Positions 33,524 to 41,337 of a DNA stretch of 64,000 bases are shown here, in pieces. The DNA comes from JBBQKG01 sp038326655. Lineage in GTDB: Bacteria > Actinomycetota > Thermoleophilia > Solirubrobacterales > JBBDJG01. The stretch lies in the NCBI GenBank assembly GCA_038326655.1, contig JBBQKG010000007.1, positions 46,650 through 110,649 of the forward strand. The letters are read 5' to 3'. Below the pieces are notes generated by a model that ran no database searches, was not told where the DNA came from, and saw only the letters and a list, made by a program, of their open reading frames with translations. Made by a program: the position numbers and the translations under genes. How positions within the stretch are numbered: position 1 is the first letter of the stretch; every line of letters begins with the position of its first letter.

Positions 33524-34966
33524 ATGGCCACCGCTTCGCAAACCAGGATCGAGAACTTCATCGACGGCGAGCACCGCCCCGCCGTGGACGGCTCGGACGA
33601 GCCGATCCTCAACCCCGCCACGGGTGAGCAGATCGCGACCGCGCCGCTGTCGGGCGACGCCGACGTGGACGCCGCCGTGCAGGCCTCCAAGCGTGCATTT
33701 CGCGAGTGGTCGGAGACCCCACCGGGAGAGCGCGCGCTCGCCCTGCTGCGGATCGCAGATGCGCTGGAGGAGAATGCTGACGAGCTCTCGGAGCTCGAGT
33801 CGCTGAACGTCGGCAAGCCGATCGAGGCGATGCGCGAGGAGGAGATGCCCGTGCTCGTCGACAACCTCCGCTTCTTCGCGGGCGCCGCCCGCTGCCTCGA
33901 CGGGCTCGCCGCCGGCGAGTACATGCGCGGCTACACGTCGATGATCCGCCGCGAACCGGTCGGCGTGGTCGGTCAGATCGTGCCCTGGAACTACCCGCTG
34001 ATGATGGCGATCTGGAAGATCGGCCCGGCGCTCGCGGCCGGCAACACGGTCGTCCTGAAGCCGTCGGAGCAGACGCCGCTGACGGCCGCGCGGCTGGCGG
34101 AGATCTGTGCCGAGCACCTCCCGAGGGGCGTCCTGAACGTGATCTTCGGGCACGGCGAGCCGGCCGGCGCGGGCCTCGTGCGCCATCCCGACGTCGCGAT
34201 GGTGTCGCTGACGGGAGACGTCGCGACCGGCAAGGAGGTGGCCCGGGCGGCTGCCGACACCTTGAAGCGGGTGCATCTCGAGCTCGGCGGCAAGGCGCCC
34301 GTGATCGTGTTCGACGACGCCGACCTCGAGGCGGTCGTGGAGGGTGTGAAGATCGCCGGGTACTTCAACTCCGGCCAGGACTGCACGGCCGCGACCCGCG
34401 TGCTGGCGGGCCCGAAGATCCACGAGGACTTCGTCGCCGGCCTCGCCCAGGCGGCGGGCTCGCTGAAGGTCGGCGACCCCTCCGACGCGGCCACCGAGAT
34501 GGGGCCGCTCGTGTCGGAGGCACAGCGCGAGCGGGTGTCGGGGTTCCTGAGCCGGACCCCCGGCCACGCGCGGACGGTCGCCGGCGGCAAGGCGCCGTCG
34601 GGCAATGGCTACTTCCTCGAGCCGACCGTGATCGCGGGCCTCGAGCAGGGCGACGAGATGATCCAGCGCGAGATCTTCGGCCCCGTCGTGACGGTCCAGC
34701 GGTTCGCGAACGACGAGGAGGCGATCGAGCACGCAAACGGGGTCGAGTACGGGCTCGCGGCGAGCGTGTGGACTCGCGACGTCGGCCGCGCGATGGACGC
34801 CGCCCGCCGGCTTCGATTCGGAACCGTCTGGGTGAACGACCACATCCCGCTGGTGTCCGAGATGCCGCACGGCGGCTTCAAGCAGTCGGGCTACGGCAAG
34901 GACCTCTCGATGTACTCGCTTGAGGATTACACCGTGGTGAAGCATGTGATGGTTAGCTTGAGCTGA
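33524..34966 (+). CDS. Aldehyde dehydrogenase, probable gamma-aminobutyraldehyde/betaine-aldehyde type
   Basis: NAD(P)-dependent aldehyde oxidation, here probably 4-aminobutanal to GABA. The catalytic cysteine is in YFNSGQDCTAATRV, the general-base glutamate in HLELGGKAPVIVFDDADL, and the N-terminal NAD fold contains VPWNYPLMMAIWKIGPALAAGNTVV. Length (480) is normal. ATG preceded by GAGGAGG. Last gene of the catabolic cluster; followed by a palindromic hairpin. Confidence 0.93.
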   Translation: MATASQTRIENFIDGEHRPAVDGSDEPILNPATGEQIATAPLSGDADVDAAVQASKRAFREWSETPPGERALALLRIADALEENADELSELESLNVGKPIEAMREEEMPVLVDNLRFFAGAARCLDGLAAGEYMRGYTSMIRREPVGVVGQIVPWNYPLMMAIWKIGPALAAGNTVVLKPSEQTPLTAARLAEICAEHLPRGVLNVIFGHGEPAGAGLVRHPDVAMVSLTGDVATGKEVARAAADTLKRVHLELGGKAPVIVFDDADLEAVVEGVKIAGYFNSGQDCTAATRVLAGPKIHEDFVAGLAQAAGSLKVGDPSDAATEMGPLVSEAQRERVSGFLSRTPGHARTVAGGKAPSGNGYFLEPTVIAGLEQGDEMIQREIFGPVVTVQRFANDEEAIEHANGVEYGLAASVWTRDVGRAMDAARRLRFGTVWVNDHIPLVSEMPHGGFKQSGYGKDLSMYSLEDYTVVKHVMVSLS

Positions 34967-34974
34967 ATAAAAGG

Positions 34975-35000
34975 CCGCGGATCTGCGAGCAGATCCGCGG
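34975..35000. terminator. Palindromic hairpin downstream of aldehyde dehydrogenase
   Basis: Perfect 12-base arms CCGCGGATCTGC and GCAGATCCGCGG separated by GA, 8 bases after the stop. No T-tract. It shares the CTGC-NN-GCAG core with two other intergenic hairpins (36203-36230, 39790-39815). The next 97 bases to the small coiled-coil gene contain nothing I recognise. Confidence 0.65.
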
Positions 35001-35097
35001 GTGGGTGGCGGGACGAAGTTTTGCCGCGGGCGCGCATCCCCAAGGCGCATACACAACGCTGCACGGCTCCGACCCTTATGAAGTTGTTCCCGGAAAG

Positions 35098-35277
35098 CTA
35101 AGCGGCCGTGCGGTGCTGCTCTATCTGCTCGACCCGCGACTTGAGCGCGCGAAGCTCGTCTTCGAGGCCCCAGATCCGTTCGAGCGACTGCTTCAACCGC
35201 TCCTCCAGGTCCCTCATCCGCCTCGGCGTCCGGTCGGTTGCCCTCAGCACTCCATCCTCTCCGACCATCGTTGCCAT
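35098..35277 (-). CDS. Short coiled-coil protein
   Basis: 59-residue ORF starting MATMVGEDGVLRATD and continuing with a charged heptad-like stretch (MRDLEERLKQSLERIWGLEDE, in pieces; ALKSRVEQIEQH) that should form a coiled coil from about residue 21 to 55. Codon use fits the genome. No homology recognised; scaffold or regulator of an unknown partner. It is divergent from the fumarylacetoacetase-family gene, 54 bases apart. Confidence 0.6.
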   Translation of the reverse strand: MATMVGEDGVLRATDRTPRRMRDLEERLKQSLERIWGLEDELRALKSRVEQIEQHRTAA

Positions 35278-35331
35278 ACGAGGACGCTAGCCGCCGCATC
35301 GGTCGACTGCGCTTGACTAGGCTTTGCGTCG

Positions 35332-36180
35332 ATGCGACTCGTGACCTACCGGTCCAAGCGCGGTGCGCGCGCAGGTGTCCTGCAGGACGGCCGCGTGATC
35401 GACGCCTGGGACGTGCTCGAGCCCGGCGTGGCCGAGTCCAGCGTCCGCCAGCTGCTTGCACACGACGCGCTGGACCGCCTCGCGGAGGAGCTCGCCGGTG
35501 GCGGCATCCCAATCGACCAGGTGACGGTCGACGTGCCGGTGCCGGACCCGGAGAAGATCATCTGCATCGGCCTGAACTACCGCGCGCACGCGGCCGAGGC
35601 CGGCATCGACCCTCCCAGCGCGCCGACGTTCTTCGCGAAGTTCCGGAATGCCCTTGCACCCTCGGGCGCGGAGGTGGCGCTGCCGGCGGGCAGCGACAAG
35701 GTCGACTACGAGGCCGAGGTCGCATTCGTGATCGGCAGGCGCTGCCGCAACGCCGACGAGGCCGAGGCGCTGCGTTTCGTGGCCGGCTACACGCTCCTGA
35801 ACGACCTCTCCGCGCGTGACCTGCAGTTCGCGACGCCCCAGTGGATGCCCGGCAAGGTGTTCGACGGATCCGCTCCGTGCGGCCCGGCGCTCGTGACGCC
35901 CGACGAGGCGACCGCCGGCGGAGCGATCGAGGTCGCACTGGAGCTGAACGGGGATACGGTGCAGTCCGCCACCACCGAAGACCTGATCTTCTCGATCCCG
36001 GCGCTCGTGTCACATCTGTCACGCCTGATGACACTCGAGCCGGGCGACATCGTCTCGACCGGGACGCCCTCGGGCGTCGGCAGCGTCAGACAGCCACGGA
36101 TCTGGCTGAAGGACGGCGACCAGGTAACCGTCTCGTCACCCACGCTGGGCCGCCTCGAAACGCGGCTGCGCCGTCCCTAG
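35332..36180 (+). CDS. Fumarylacetoacetate hydrolase-family protein
   Basis: Metal-dependent hydrolase/isomerase/decarboxylase of the FAH superfamily, commonly in aromatic or amino-acid catabolism. Seen: an N-terminal small domain, then IICIGLNYRAHAAEAG, metal ligands in VDYEAEVAFVIG, DLSARDLQFATPQWMPGK, and the C-terminal GDIVSTGTPSGVGSV. Length 282 is normal. The actual substrate cannot be assigned; no aromatic pathway genes are nearby. Followed by a 13-base hairpin. Confidence 0.9.
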   Translation: MRLVTYRSKRGARAGVLQDGRVIDAWDVLEPGVAESSVRQLLAHDALDRLAEELAGGGIPIDQVTVDVPVPDPEKIICIGLNYRAHAAEAGIDPPSAPTFFAKFRNALAPSGAEVALPAGSDKVDYEAEVAFVIGRRCRNADEAEALRFVAGYTLLNDLSARDLQFATPQWMPGKVFDGSAPCGPALVTPDEATAGGAIEVALELNGDTVQSATTEDLIFSIPALVSHLSRLMTLEPGDIVSTGTPSGVGSVRQPRIWLKDGDQVTVSSPTLGRLETRLRRP

Positions 36181-36202
36181 CAAACGCCGTCGCTAACCCA
36201 AC

Positions 36203-36230
36203 CCGATCGACCTGCCCGCAGGTCGATCGG
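36203..36230. terminator. Palindromic hairpin after FAH-family gene, convergent with NlpC/P60 gene
   Basis: Perfect 13-base arms CCGATCGACCTGC and GCAGGTCGATCGG separated by CC; followed on the plus strand by CCTTTCTCCC. A second small hairpin GGCCTT/AAGGCC (36244-36260) overlaps the 3' end of the convergent gene. Together they probably serve as terminators for both genes. Confidence 0.7.
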
Positions 36231-36251
36231 CCTTTCTCCCGACGGCCTTCT

Positions 36252-36866
36252 TTAAAGGCCTTCGGGGTGCCGCGCGGCGAAGCTGCGACTGCTGAACCGC
36301 GCCGACTTCCGCCAGCGCGGGCCACGCTGGCCCGGCCCGGAGGTGTCGAAGCGAAGCCCCGCGATCGTCATGTACGCGTGGCCCGGGTTGGTGTAGACCG
36401 TGATCCACAGGCCGCGACCCGGCAGGCCCCACCTCATGAAGCTCGACGAGGGCAGCGGGCTGTCGAGCAGCCCAGCGCCGTGCAGCGCGTAGCTCACCGA
36501 TCCCGAGCAGTCGTAGCCACTGTCGGTCCACCGGCGATGGCCGCCGCCGTAGACGTACGGCTTGCGGGTGATCCTGTTCGCTGCGTAGATCGCGTTCTTG
36601 ACCTGGTCCGGCGCGGATGCCGGCGGGATCGCGGTGCGGCCGTCCACGGAGAGCTGCGCCGTGGGCAGCGGCGTGGTCGGGAGCGGAATGCCGGGCGGCG
36701 TCAAGCCGCCGCCCGTGTCGGGCGGAGGCAGCACGACCATGCCGGCTCCTCCGGTATCCCGGGTCCGTGCCGCACCCGGCGGAGCCATGATCAAGGCCAG
36801 CCCTGCGAACGTCAAAAGCGCGAAAGCAAGGGCGTATGTCCTACGTCCTGGCGCAAGAGCGCGCAA
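36252..36866 (-). CDS. NlpC/P60-type secreted peptidoglycan hydrolase
   Basis: Exported wall hydrolase (204 residues). N-terminal signal (RTYALAFALLTFAGLALIMA) then a Pro/Gly-rich linker, then a C-terminal NlpC/P60-like papain fold: catalytic Cys in SGYDCSGSVSYALHGAG and His in NPGHAYMTIAG. Cleavage would be in the peptide stems. Start is TTG, 8 bases after a GGAG box; no ATG fits. The GGAG box is the tail of the 3' strand of the upstream c-di-AMP riboswitch helix, suggesting translational control by c-di-AMP. Confidence 0.87.
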   Translation of the reverse strand: MRALAPGRRTYALAFALLTFAGLALIMAPPGAARTRDTGGAGMVVLPPPDTGGGLTPPGIPLPTTPLPTAQLSVDGRTAIPPASAPDQVKNAIYAANRITRKPYVYGGGHRRWTDSGYDCSGSVSYALHGAGLLDSPLPSSSFMRWGLPGRGLWITVYTNPGHAYMTIAGLRFDTSGPGQRGPRWRKSARFSSRSFAARHPEGL

Positions 36867-36876
36867 ACCAACAACT

Positions 36877-37016
36877 CCTTCGTCGGCCTGCGGGGTTAGC
36901 TGACGGGCTGGCGCGAAAGGAGCCTGCGCCTCCGCCGAAGCGGATTAGCCCCACTACTTGGTTCCCCCGCTCCCCGCGCGTAGCGCGGGAATTAGGCGTT
37001 TGCTCGCTTACGAAGG
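36877..37016 (-). ncRNA. Cyclic-di-AMP (ydaO/yuaA) riboswitch
   Basis: On the minus strand the conserved ydaO blocks appear in order: CTAATTCCCGCGC, GGGGGAACCAA (36958-36968), GGGGCTAATCCG (36941-36952), and GTCAGCTAACCCCGCAGG near 36887-36904. The closing helix pairs CCTTCGT (37010-37016) with ACGAAGG (36877-36883). It lies in the leader of the NlpC/P60 wall hydrolase, a typical target of this class in actinobacteria. The 3' strand of the helix runs into the GAAGGAG ribosome-binding site, so ligand binding should block translation. Confidence 0.92.
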
Positions 37017-37020
37017 CGGC

Positions 37021-37051
37021 AGTGTAGCTCAAACCTCCGACGACGTGTCAA
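37021..37051 (-). promoter_or_regulatory. Probable promoter of the c-di-AMP riboswitch transcript
   Basis: On the minus strand TTGACA (37046-37051) and TACACT (37021-37026) are separated by 19 bases, just upstream of the first riboswitch helix. Spacing is slightly long for the housekeeping sigma factor. GTGTCAAATGGT, which includes the -35 region, also occurs on the other strand upstream of the RpiR gene (about 40818-40830). Confidence 0.55.
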
Positions 37052-37132
37052 ATGGTCAAGTCCCGATAAGCACAAGTTCGATGCGGGTCACGGCGGACCT
37101 ACTTCGAACCCGACCGACTTGTACCGGGTGGC

Positions 37133-38236
37133 CTAGACGGAAAAGCGGCCGTTGGACTGCAGCTCGACACCGTCGACCGTGATCCGGCCGCCCTGGCGGA
37201 GATCGCAGACCATGTCCCAGTGGACGGCCGAGCTGTTCTGGCCGCCCGTCTCGGGATAAGACATCCCGACCGCGAGGTGGATCGTGCCCCCGATCTTCTC
37301 GTCCAGGAGGATCTCCTTCGTGAAGCGGTCGATGCCGTAGTTCGTGCCGATCCCGAGCTCGCCGAGCCGCCGCGCGCCCTCGTCGGTGTCGAGCGTCTTC
37401 AGCAGGAAGTCCTCGTTGCGCTCGGCGGACGCGTCCACGACCTTGCCGTCCCGGAAACGGAGCTTCACCCCCGCCACCTCGCGGCCGCCGTAGACCGCCG
37501 GGTAGCTGAATGTGACCTCGCCGTTCACCGAGTCCTCGACGGGCCCGGTGAAGAACTCGCCGTCGGGCATGTTGTGGCGCCCGTCGGCCGCGACGAACGT
37601 GCGCCCGGAGACGTTCAGGGTCAGGTCCGTGCCGGGGCCCTCGAGGCGGATCTCCTCCTTGCCGGTGATCCAGTCGGCGAGGCGCCGGGTCTCGTCGGAC
37701 TGGCGTCGCCAGGCCTCGACCGGGTCGGGCTGGTCGCACAGGCAGGCGCGGTAGAAGAAGTGTTCGTAGTCGGCCAGCGACATGTCGGCTTCCGCGGCGT
37801 AGGCCTGAGTGGGAAACAGCGTCAGCGCCCATCGAAGCTCGCCGGACGCGCTGCGCTTCATCATCGTCTCCATCAGGGGTCGGACCGCGGACTGGCGCTT
37901 CGTCTGCCGCTCCGGATCGACGCCTGACAGCGCCCGGGTGTTCGTGTCGGCCATCACCCGGAACCGCGCATCGGCTTCCTCGGCGCCCCACCGAGCCGGC
38001 GGCGGCACCCACTCGAGCTGCGCGTCGGAGGCGTGCTTGAAGAAGGTCGGCGCCTGGCCCTCCATCGAGAGGTCCACGACCGGGAACCCGCCCCGCTTCA
38101 GGACCTCCTCGTACACCGAGAGCAGCAGCGGCTCGGCCGCCGACTCCCCCTGCACGAGACACACGTCGTCCTTGCCGACATCGCAGGAGTACTCGACCAG
38201 GATCCGGGCAAGCGCTTCGGCACGTTGATCTCTCAT
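37133..38236 (-). CDS. M29-family (thermophilic) aminopeptidase
   Basis: Metallo-aminopeptidase of the AmpS/AmpT type, 367 residues, probably dimeric with two metals. Family signatures: EIRLEGPGTDLTLNVSGR, NMPDGEFFTGPVEDSVNG (metal-binding Glu), GTNYGIDRFTKEILLDEKIGGTIHLAVG and SSAVHWDMVCDLR. Start ATG at 38236 overlaps the pdxT stop (ATGA). The frame opens further upstream, but that part is pdxT in another frame. Cotranscribed with pdxS-pdxT; no functional link to PLP synthesis is evident. Confidence 0.92.
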   Translation of the reverse strand: MRDQRAEALARILVEYSCDVGKDDVCLVQGESAAEPLLLSVYEEVLKRGGFPVVDLSMEGQAPTFFKHASDAQLEWVPPPARWGAEEADARFRVMADTNTRALSGVDPERQTKRQSAVRPLMETMMKRSASGELRWALTLFPTQAYAAEADMSLADYEHFFYRACLCDQPDPVEAWRRQSDETRRLADWITGKEEIRLEGPGTDLTLNVSGRTFVAADGRHNMPDGEFFTGPVEDSVNGEVTFSYPAVYGGREVAGVKLRFRDGKVVDASAERNEDFLLKTLDTDEGARRLGELGIGTNYGIDRFTKEILLDEKIGGTIHLAVGMSYPETGGQNSSAVHWDMVCDLRQGGRITVDGVELQSNGRFSV

Positions 38237-38898
38237 GTCAAGAAAGAGCCGTCCACCGGCAGGCCGGCGGCCGGTTCGCGCGCGGGACGGGGCTCGCACA
38301 TGGCGAGGAAGAGACTATGCAAACGCAGGTCGTCGGTGAGCTCCGGGTGAAAGGCGGCGGCGAGCAGGTTGGCCTGCCTCGCGACGACGGCATGGCCGTC
38401 GAGCTCGGCCAGCACCTCCACCCCATCCCCCGCCGACTCGACCCACGGCGCGCGGATGAACACCGCCCGCAGCGGCTCGTCCCCGAGGCCCCGGATCTCG
38501 ACGTCGGTCTCGAAGCTGTGCAGCTGGCGGCCGAATGCGTTGCGCCGCGCCTCGATGTCCATGAGCCCCAGATGCCCGCGGTCGAGCACGATCAGCCCCG
38601 CGCACGTGCCGAACACCGCGCATCCCCGTCCGGCGAAGTCCCTGATCGGCTGCTCGAGCCCGTAGGCGCCGAGCCCCTTCGTGATCGTGGTGCTCTCGCC
38701 GCCGGGGATCACGAGCCCGTCGAGGCCGTCGAGCTCTTCGGGGCGGCGCACCTCGGAGGCCTCGGCCCCGAGCCGGTCGAGCGCGCGTACGTGCGCCTCG
38801 AAGTCGCCCTGGATCGCGAGCACCCCAACCCGGAGCGATCGCTCGGGGCTGTCGGCGCGTCGATCGGGCGAAGGTGTCGGCGTCGCCCTACCAGCCAC
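38233..38898 (-). CDS. pdxT: Pyridoxal 5'-phosphate synthase glutaminase subunit PdxT
   Basis: Glutaminase that feeds ammonia to PdxS in the DXP-independent vitamin B6 pathway. VGVLAIQGDFEAHVRAL, the oxyanion segment VIPGGESTTITKGL, the nucleophile Cys in AVFGTCAGLIVL, and the His/Glu pair in AAAFHPELTDD are all present. Start choice is awkward: GTG at 38898 (used here) overlaps the pdxS stop by 11 bases and adds about 25 residues before the conserved start; GTG at 38823 is slightly too late. Confidence 0.93.
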   Translation of the reverse strand: MAGRATPTPSPDRRADSPERSLRVGVLAIQGDFEAHVRALDRLGAEASEVRRPEELDGLDGLVIPGGESTTITKGLGAYGLEQPIRDFAGRGCAVFGTCAGLIVLDRGHLGLMDIEARRNAFGRQLHSFETDVEIRGLGDEPLRAVFIRAPWVESAGDGVEVLAELDGHAVVARQANLLAAAFHPELTDDLRLHSLFLAMCEPRPAREPAAGLPVDGSFLT

Positions 38899-39772
38899 GA
38901 TGCTGGAGAAGGCTCCGCTCGTCGAGCTCCCGGACGTCGAGGCCCGACATCGCCTCGCCGAGTGCGCCGCTCGCGTCCGCGACCGCTGCGGGATTCTCGA
39001 AATTGGTGGTGGCGTGCACGATCGCACGTGCCCGCGCCGGCGGGTCCTCGGACTTGAAGATGCCGGACCCCACGAAGACGCCCTCGGCCCCGAGCTGCAT
39101 CATCAGGGCGGCGTCCGCGGGAGTCGCGATGCCCCCGGCAGAAAAGTTCACGACCGGCAGCCTCCCGGTCGATGCGACCTGCCGGACCAGCTCCAGCGGC
39201 GCGCGGAGGTCGCGCGCGGCGGTCGGCAGGGCGTCGTCGTCGAGCGCCTCGAGGCTGCGGATCCCGGCCTGGATCGCGCGCATGTGCCGCACCGCCTCGA
39301 CGATGTTCCCGGTTCCGGCCTCTCCCTTTGTGCGGATCATCGCGGCGCCTTCGCCGATCCGCCGAAGCGCCTCGCCGAGGTCCGTCGCGCCGCAGACGAA
39401 CGGGATCTTGAACTTCCACTTGTCGATGTGGTGGGACTCGTCGGCGGGCGTGAGCACCTCCGACTCGTCGATGTAGTCGACCTCGAGTGACTCGAGCACC
39501 TGGGCCTCGACGAAGTGGCCGATCCGGGCCTTCGCCATCACGGGGATCGTCACCGACTCCTGGATCTCGCGGATCTTGGTGGTGTTCGCCATGCGGGCGA
39601 CCCCGCCCTGGGCGCGGATGTCCGCGGGCACACGCTCGAGCGCCATCACGGCGCAAGCGCCGGCGTCCTCGGCGACCTTCGCCTGCCCGGCGTCCGTGAC
39701 ATCCATGATCACGCCGCCCTTGAGCATCTCGGCGAGCCCGGTCTTGACCCGGAAGGTGGCCTCTTCGCGCAT
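38888..39772 (-). CDS. pdxS: Pyridoxal 5'-phosphate synthase lyase subunit PdxS
   Basis: TIM-barrel enzyme that makes PLP from ribose 5-phosphate, glyceraldehyde 3-phosphate and PdxT-derived ammonia. Signatures: KGGVIMDVTDAGQAKVAEDAG, MALERVPADIRAQGGVARM, MAKARIGHFVEAQVLE (catalytic Lys), IRTKGEAGTGNIVEAVRHMR and VNFSAGGIATPADAALMM. Length 294 is typical. It heads pdxS-pdxT-aminopeptidase. Three hairpins precede it (39790-39884). Confidence 0.98.
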   Translation of the reverse strand: MREEATFRVKTGLAEMLKGGVIMDVTDAGQAKVAEDAGACAVMALERVPADIRAQGGVARMANTTKIREIQESVTIPVMAKARIGHFVEAQVLESLEVDYIDESEVLTPADESHHIDKWKFKIPFVCGATDLGEALRRIGEGAAMIRTKGEAGTGNIVEAVRHMRAIQAGIRSLEALDDDALPTAARDLRAPLELVRQVASTGRLPVVNFSAGGIATPADAALMMQLGAEGVFVGSGIFKSEDPPARARAIVHATTNFENPAAVADASGALGEAMSGLDVRELDERSLLQHRGW

Positions 39773-39789
39773 GGGACTGAGTTTATAGG

Positions 39790-39884
39790 CCGACTTTCTG
39801 CAAGCAGAAAGTCGGGTTCCGGGCGGGACGCACGCAGCGTCCCGTCACCCGCCGTCCCCGGCCGCCGCCTTGGCGGCGGACGGC
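39790..39884. terminator. Three stacked hairpins between rpiR-type gene and pdxS
   Basis: In order on the plus strand: CCGACTTTCTGC/GCAGAAAGTCGG (39790-39815, loop AA), GGGACGC/GCGTCCC (39825-39843) and GCCGTCC/GGACGGC with inner GC pairing (39851-39884), the last followed by CTTTATTTC on the plus strand. They lie just past the stop of the minus-strand RpiR gene and probably end its transcript before pdxS. Confidence 0.7.
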
Positions 39885-39886
39885 CT

Positions 39887-40807
39887 TTATTTCAGCTTGA
39901 AGGCGCGGATCCGTTCCTCGTACCGGGCCTCGTCGTCCGAGTACACGGCGTAGGCCAGCGCCTGGATCAGCGAGAGCAAGGCCGTGTGCGAGCGCGTGTA
40001 CGAAGGGCTGTTCGACGAGTAGTAGAGGCAGTGGTCCGACAACTTCGTGAGCTCCGAGATGCTCGCATCGCTGATCGCGACCGCGCCGCAATCACGCTTC
40101 CGCGCGAGTTTGACCGCGCGCAGGACGAGCGCGTGCGGACGGCCGCACGAGAACCCGATCACGAGCGCCCCCTCGTCGATCCGCGCAAGGCGCGCAAGGG
40201 CCTCCTGGCTCGCCGACGCGACCACCTCCGCCCGCACTTCCAGCAGTGCCAGGAGATGGCGCAGGTAGCTGGCGAAGAACGCCATCTGGTCGACACCGAC
40301 CAGCACCACGCGGTCGGACCGAGCGATCAGCCCCGCGGCTTCGCGGACGTCGTCGAGCGCCACCCGGCGTGCCGTCTCGTCGAGATTGACGAGGTCGGTC
40401 GCGAGCGCCGTCTCGAACTCGCTGTTGCCGAGCGTGAGCAGGGCAGATTCCGACTGCTCACCGGCTCCGCTCGGGGCGTGCGTGCGCCGCTTGTATTCGT
40501 CACGAGCCGCGTCCTGGAGCTCCGGGAATCCCTCGAAGCCGAGCGCCTGCGAGAAGCGCACGACCGTCGAGCTCGAGGTGTCGGCCCGTCGCGCCAACTC
40601 CTCGGCGGTCTGGAACGCCGCCTCCTCGAGGTGGTCGACGATGTAGCGGGCGACATCCTTCTGCGACCGAGAGAACTCCTCGAACCGCTCGCGGATGTAG
40701 CCCGACAACGTAAGTCCCTTGGGGATCGGCTGCGAACCGTTCATCTCGACCGCGGTCCCGGCCGTCTGGCCGTCGGCGGTGCTTGGGGTGCCGGTGGAAG
40801 TCTTCAT
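39887..40807 (-). CDS. MurR/RpiR-family transcriptional regulator
   Basis: HTH-plus-SIS-domain regulator of sugar-phosphate metabolism type. N-terminal HTH_6 (FSRSQKDVARYIVDHLEEAAFQTAEELARRADTSSSTVVRFSQALGF, read in pieces) and a C-terminal SIS domain (VVLVGVDQMAFFASYLRHLL, ALVIGFSCGRPHALVLRAVKLA). 306 residues from the ATG at 40807; the open frame continues upstream but is unrelated. The leader has a 10-base direct repeat GGTGTCAAAT/GGTGTCGAAC (about 40812-40832) that could be an operator. Confidence 0.88.
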   Translation of the reverse strand: MKTSTGTPSTADGQTAGTAVEMNGSQPIPKGLTLSGYIRERFEEFSRSQKDVARYIVDHLEEAAFQTAEELARRADTSSSTVVRFSQALGFEGFPELQDAARDEYKRRTHAPSGAGEQSESALLTLGNSEFETALATDLVNLDETARRVALDDVREAAGLIARSDRVVLVGVDQMAFFASYLRHLLALLEVRAEVVASASQEALARLARIDEGALVIGFSCGRPHALVLRAVKLARKRDCGAVAISDASISELTKLSDHCLYYSSNSPSYTRSHTALLSLIQALAYAVYSDDEARYEERIRAFKLK

Positions 40808-40884
40808 GGCGCATTGAGTTCGACACCATTTGACACCTCCCTGCCATGACGGCCCGGCGGCCTGCTTTCTTCCCGGTGAGGCCG

Positions 40885-41337
40885 TCAGCCGCCGGCATGA
40901 CGGACCGCGGCCCGCCGCTCTGCTTCCCAGCACCACTCCTTGACGTACGCGCCGAGCTCCTCGCGCTGGCGCGCTCGCCAGATCCAGGCCAGCGCTGGGG
41001 AGACCGGACCGCGATATGTCTCCCGGCGCGAGATCACGCATCCGCCCTCGGCCGGCTCGATCTCGTCGCGGACGTCCGACCGGAAGAGGAAGCGAAGCCC
41101 GCGGACCGAGACGTCGATGCGGCGCCCCGGCTCCAGGGCCGCGATCCGGCAGCGAAGCGTGAGCCCTTCACCGGTGACGATCGTGAACGGCGAGCCCGGC
41201 ACCGGGAACTCCAGCGGCTCGTCGACGCTCACGGCCTCGACCGTGTCGAGCAGATCGAACCACGCCGGGAAGTCCAGCAACGCCACCCAGGCGTCGGCCG
41301 GCTCGGCCCGGCAGAACCGGCGGTCGGCGAGCGTCAT
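40885..41337 (-). CDS. SRPBCC-family protein
   Basis: 150-residue single-domain protein beginning MTLADRRFCRAEPADAWVALL, with the ligand-pocket pattern GLRFLFRSDVRDEIEPAEGGCVISRRETY and a C-terminal helix ending EELGAYVKEWCWEAE. The helix-grip fold is likely; ligand unknown. Its ATG overlaps the stop of the DNA glycosylase gene (ATGA), so it is translated from the same mRNA. Confidence 0.72.
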   Translation of the reverse strand: MTLADRRFCRAEPADAWVALLDFPAWFDLLDTVEAVSVDEPLEFPVPGSPFTIVTGEGLTLRCRIAALEPGRRIDVSVRGLRFLFRSDVRDEIEPAEGGCVISRRETYRGPVSPALAWIWRARQREELGAYVKEWCWEAERRAAVRHAGG

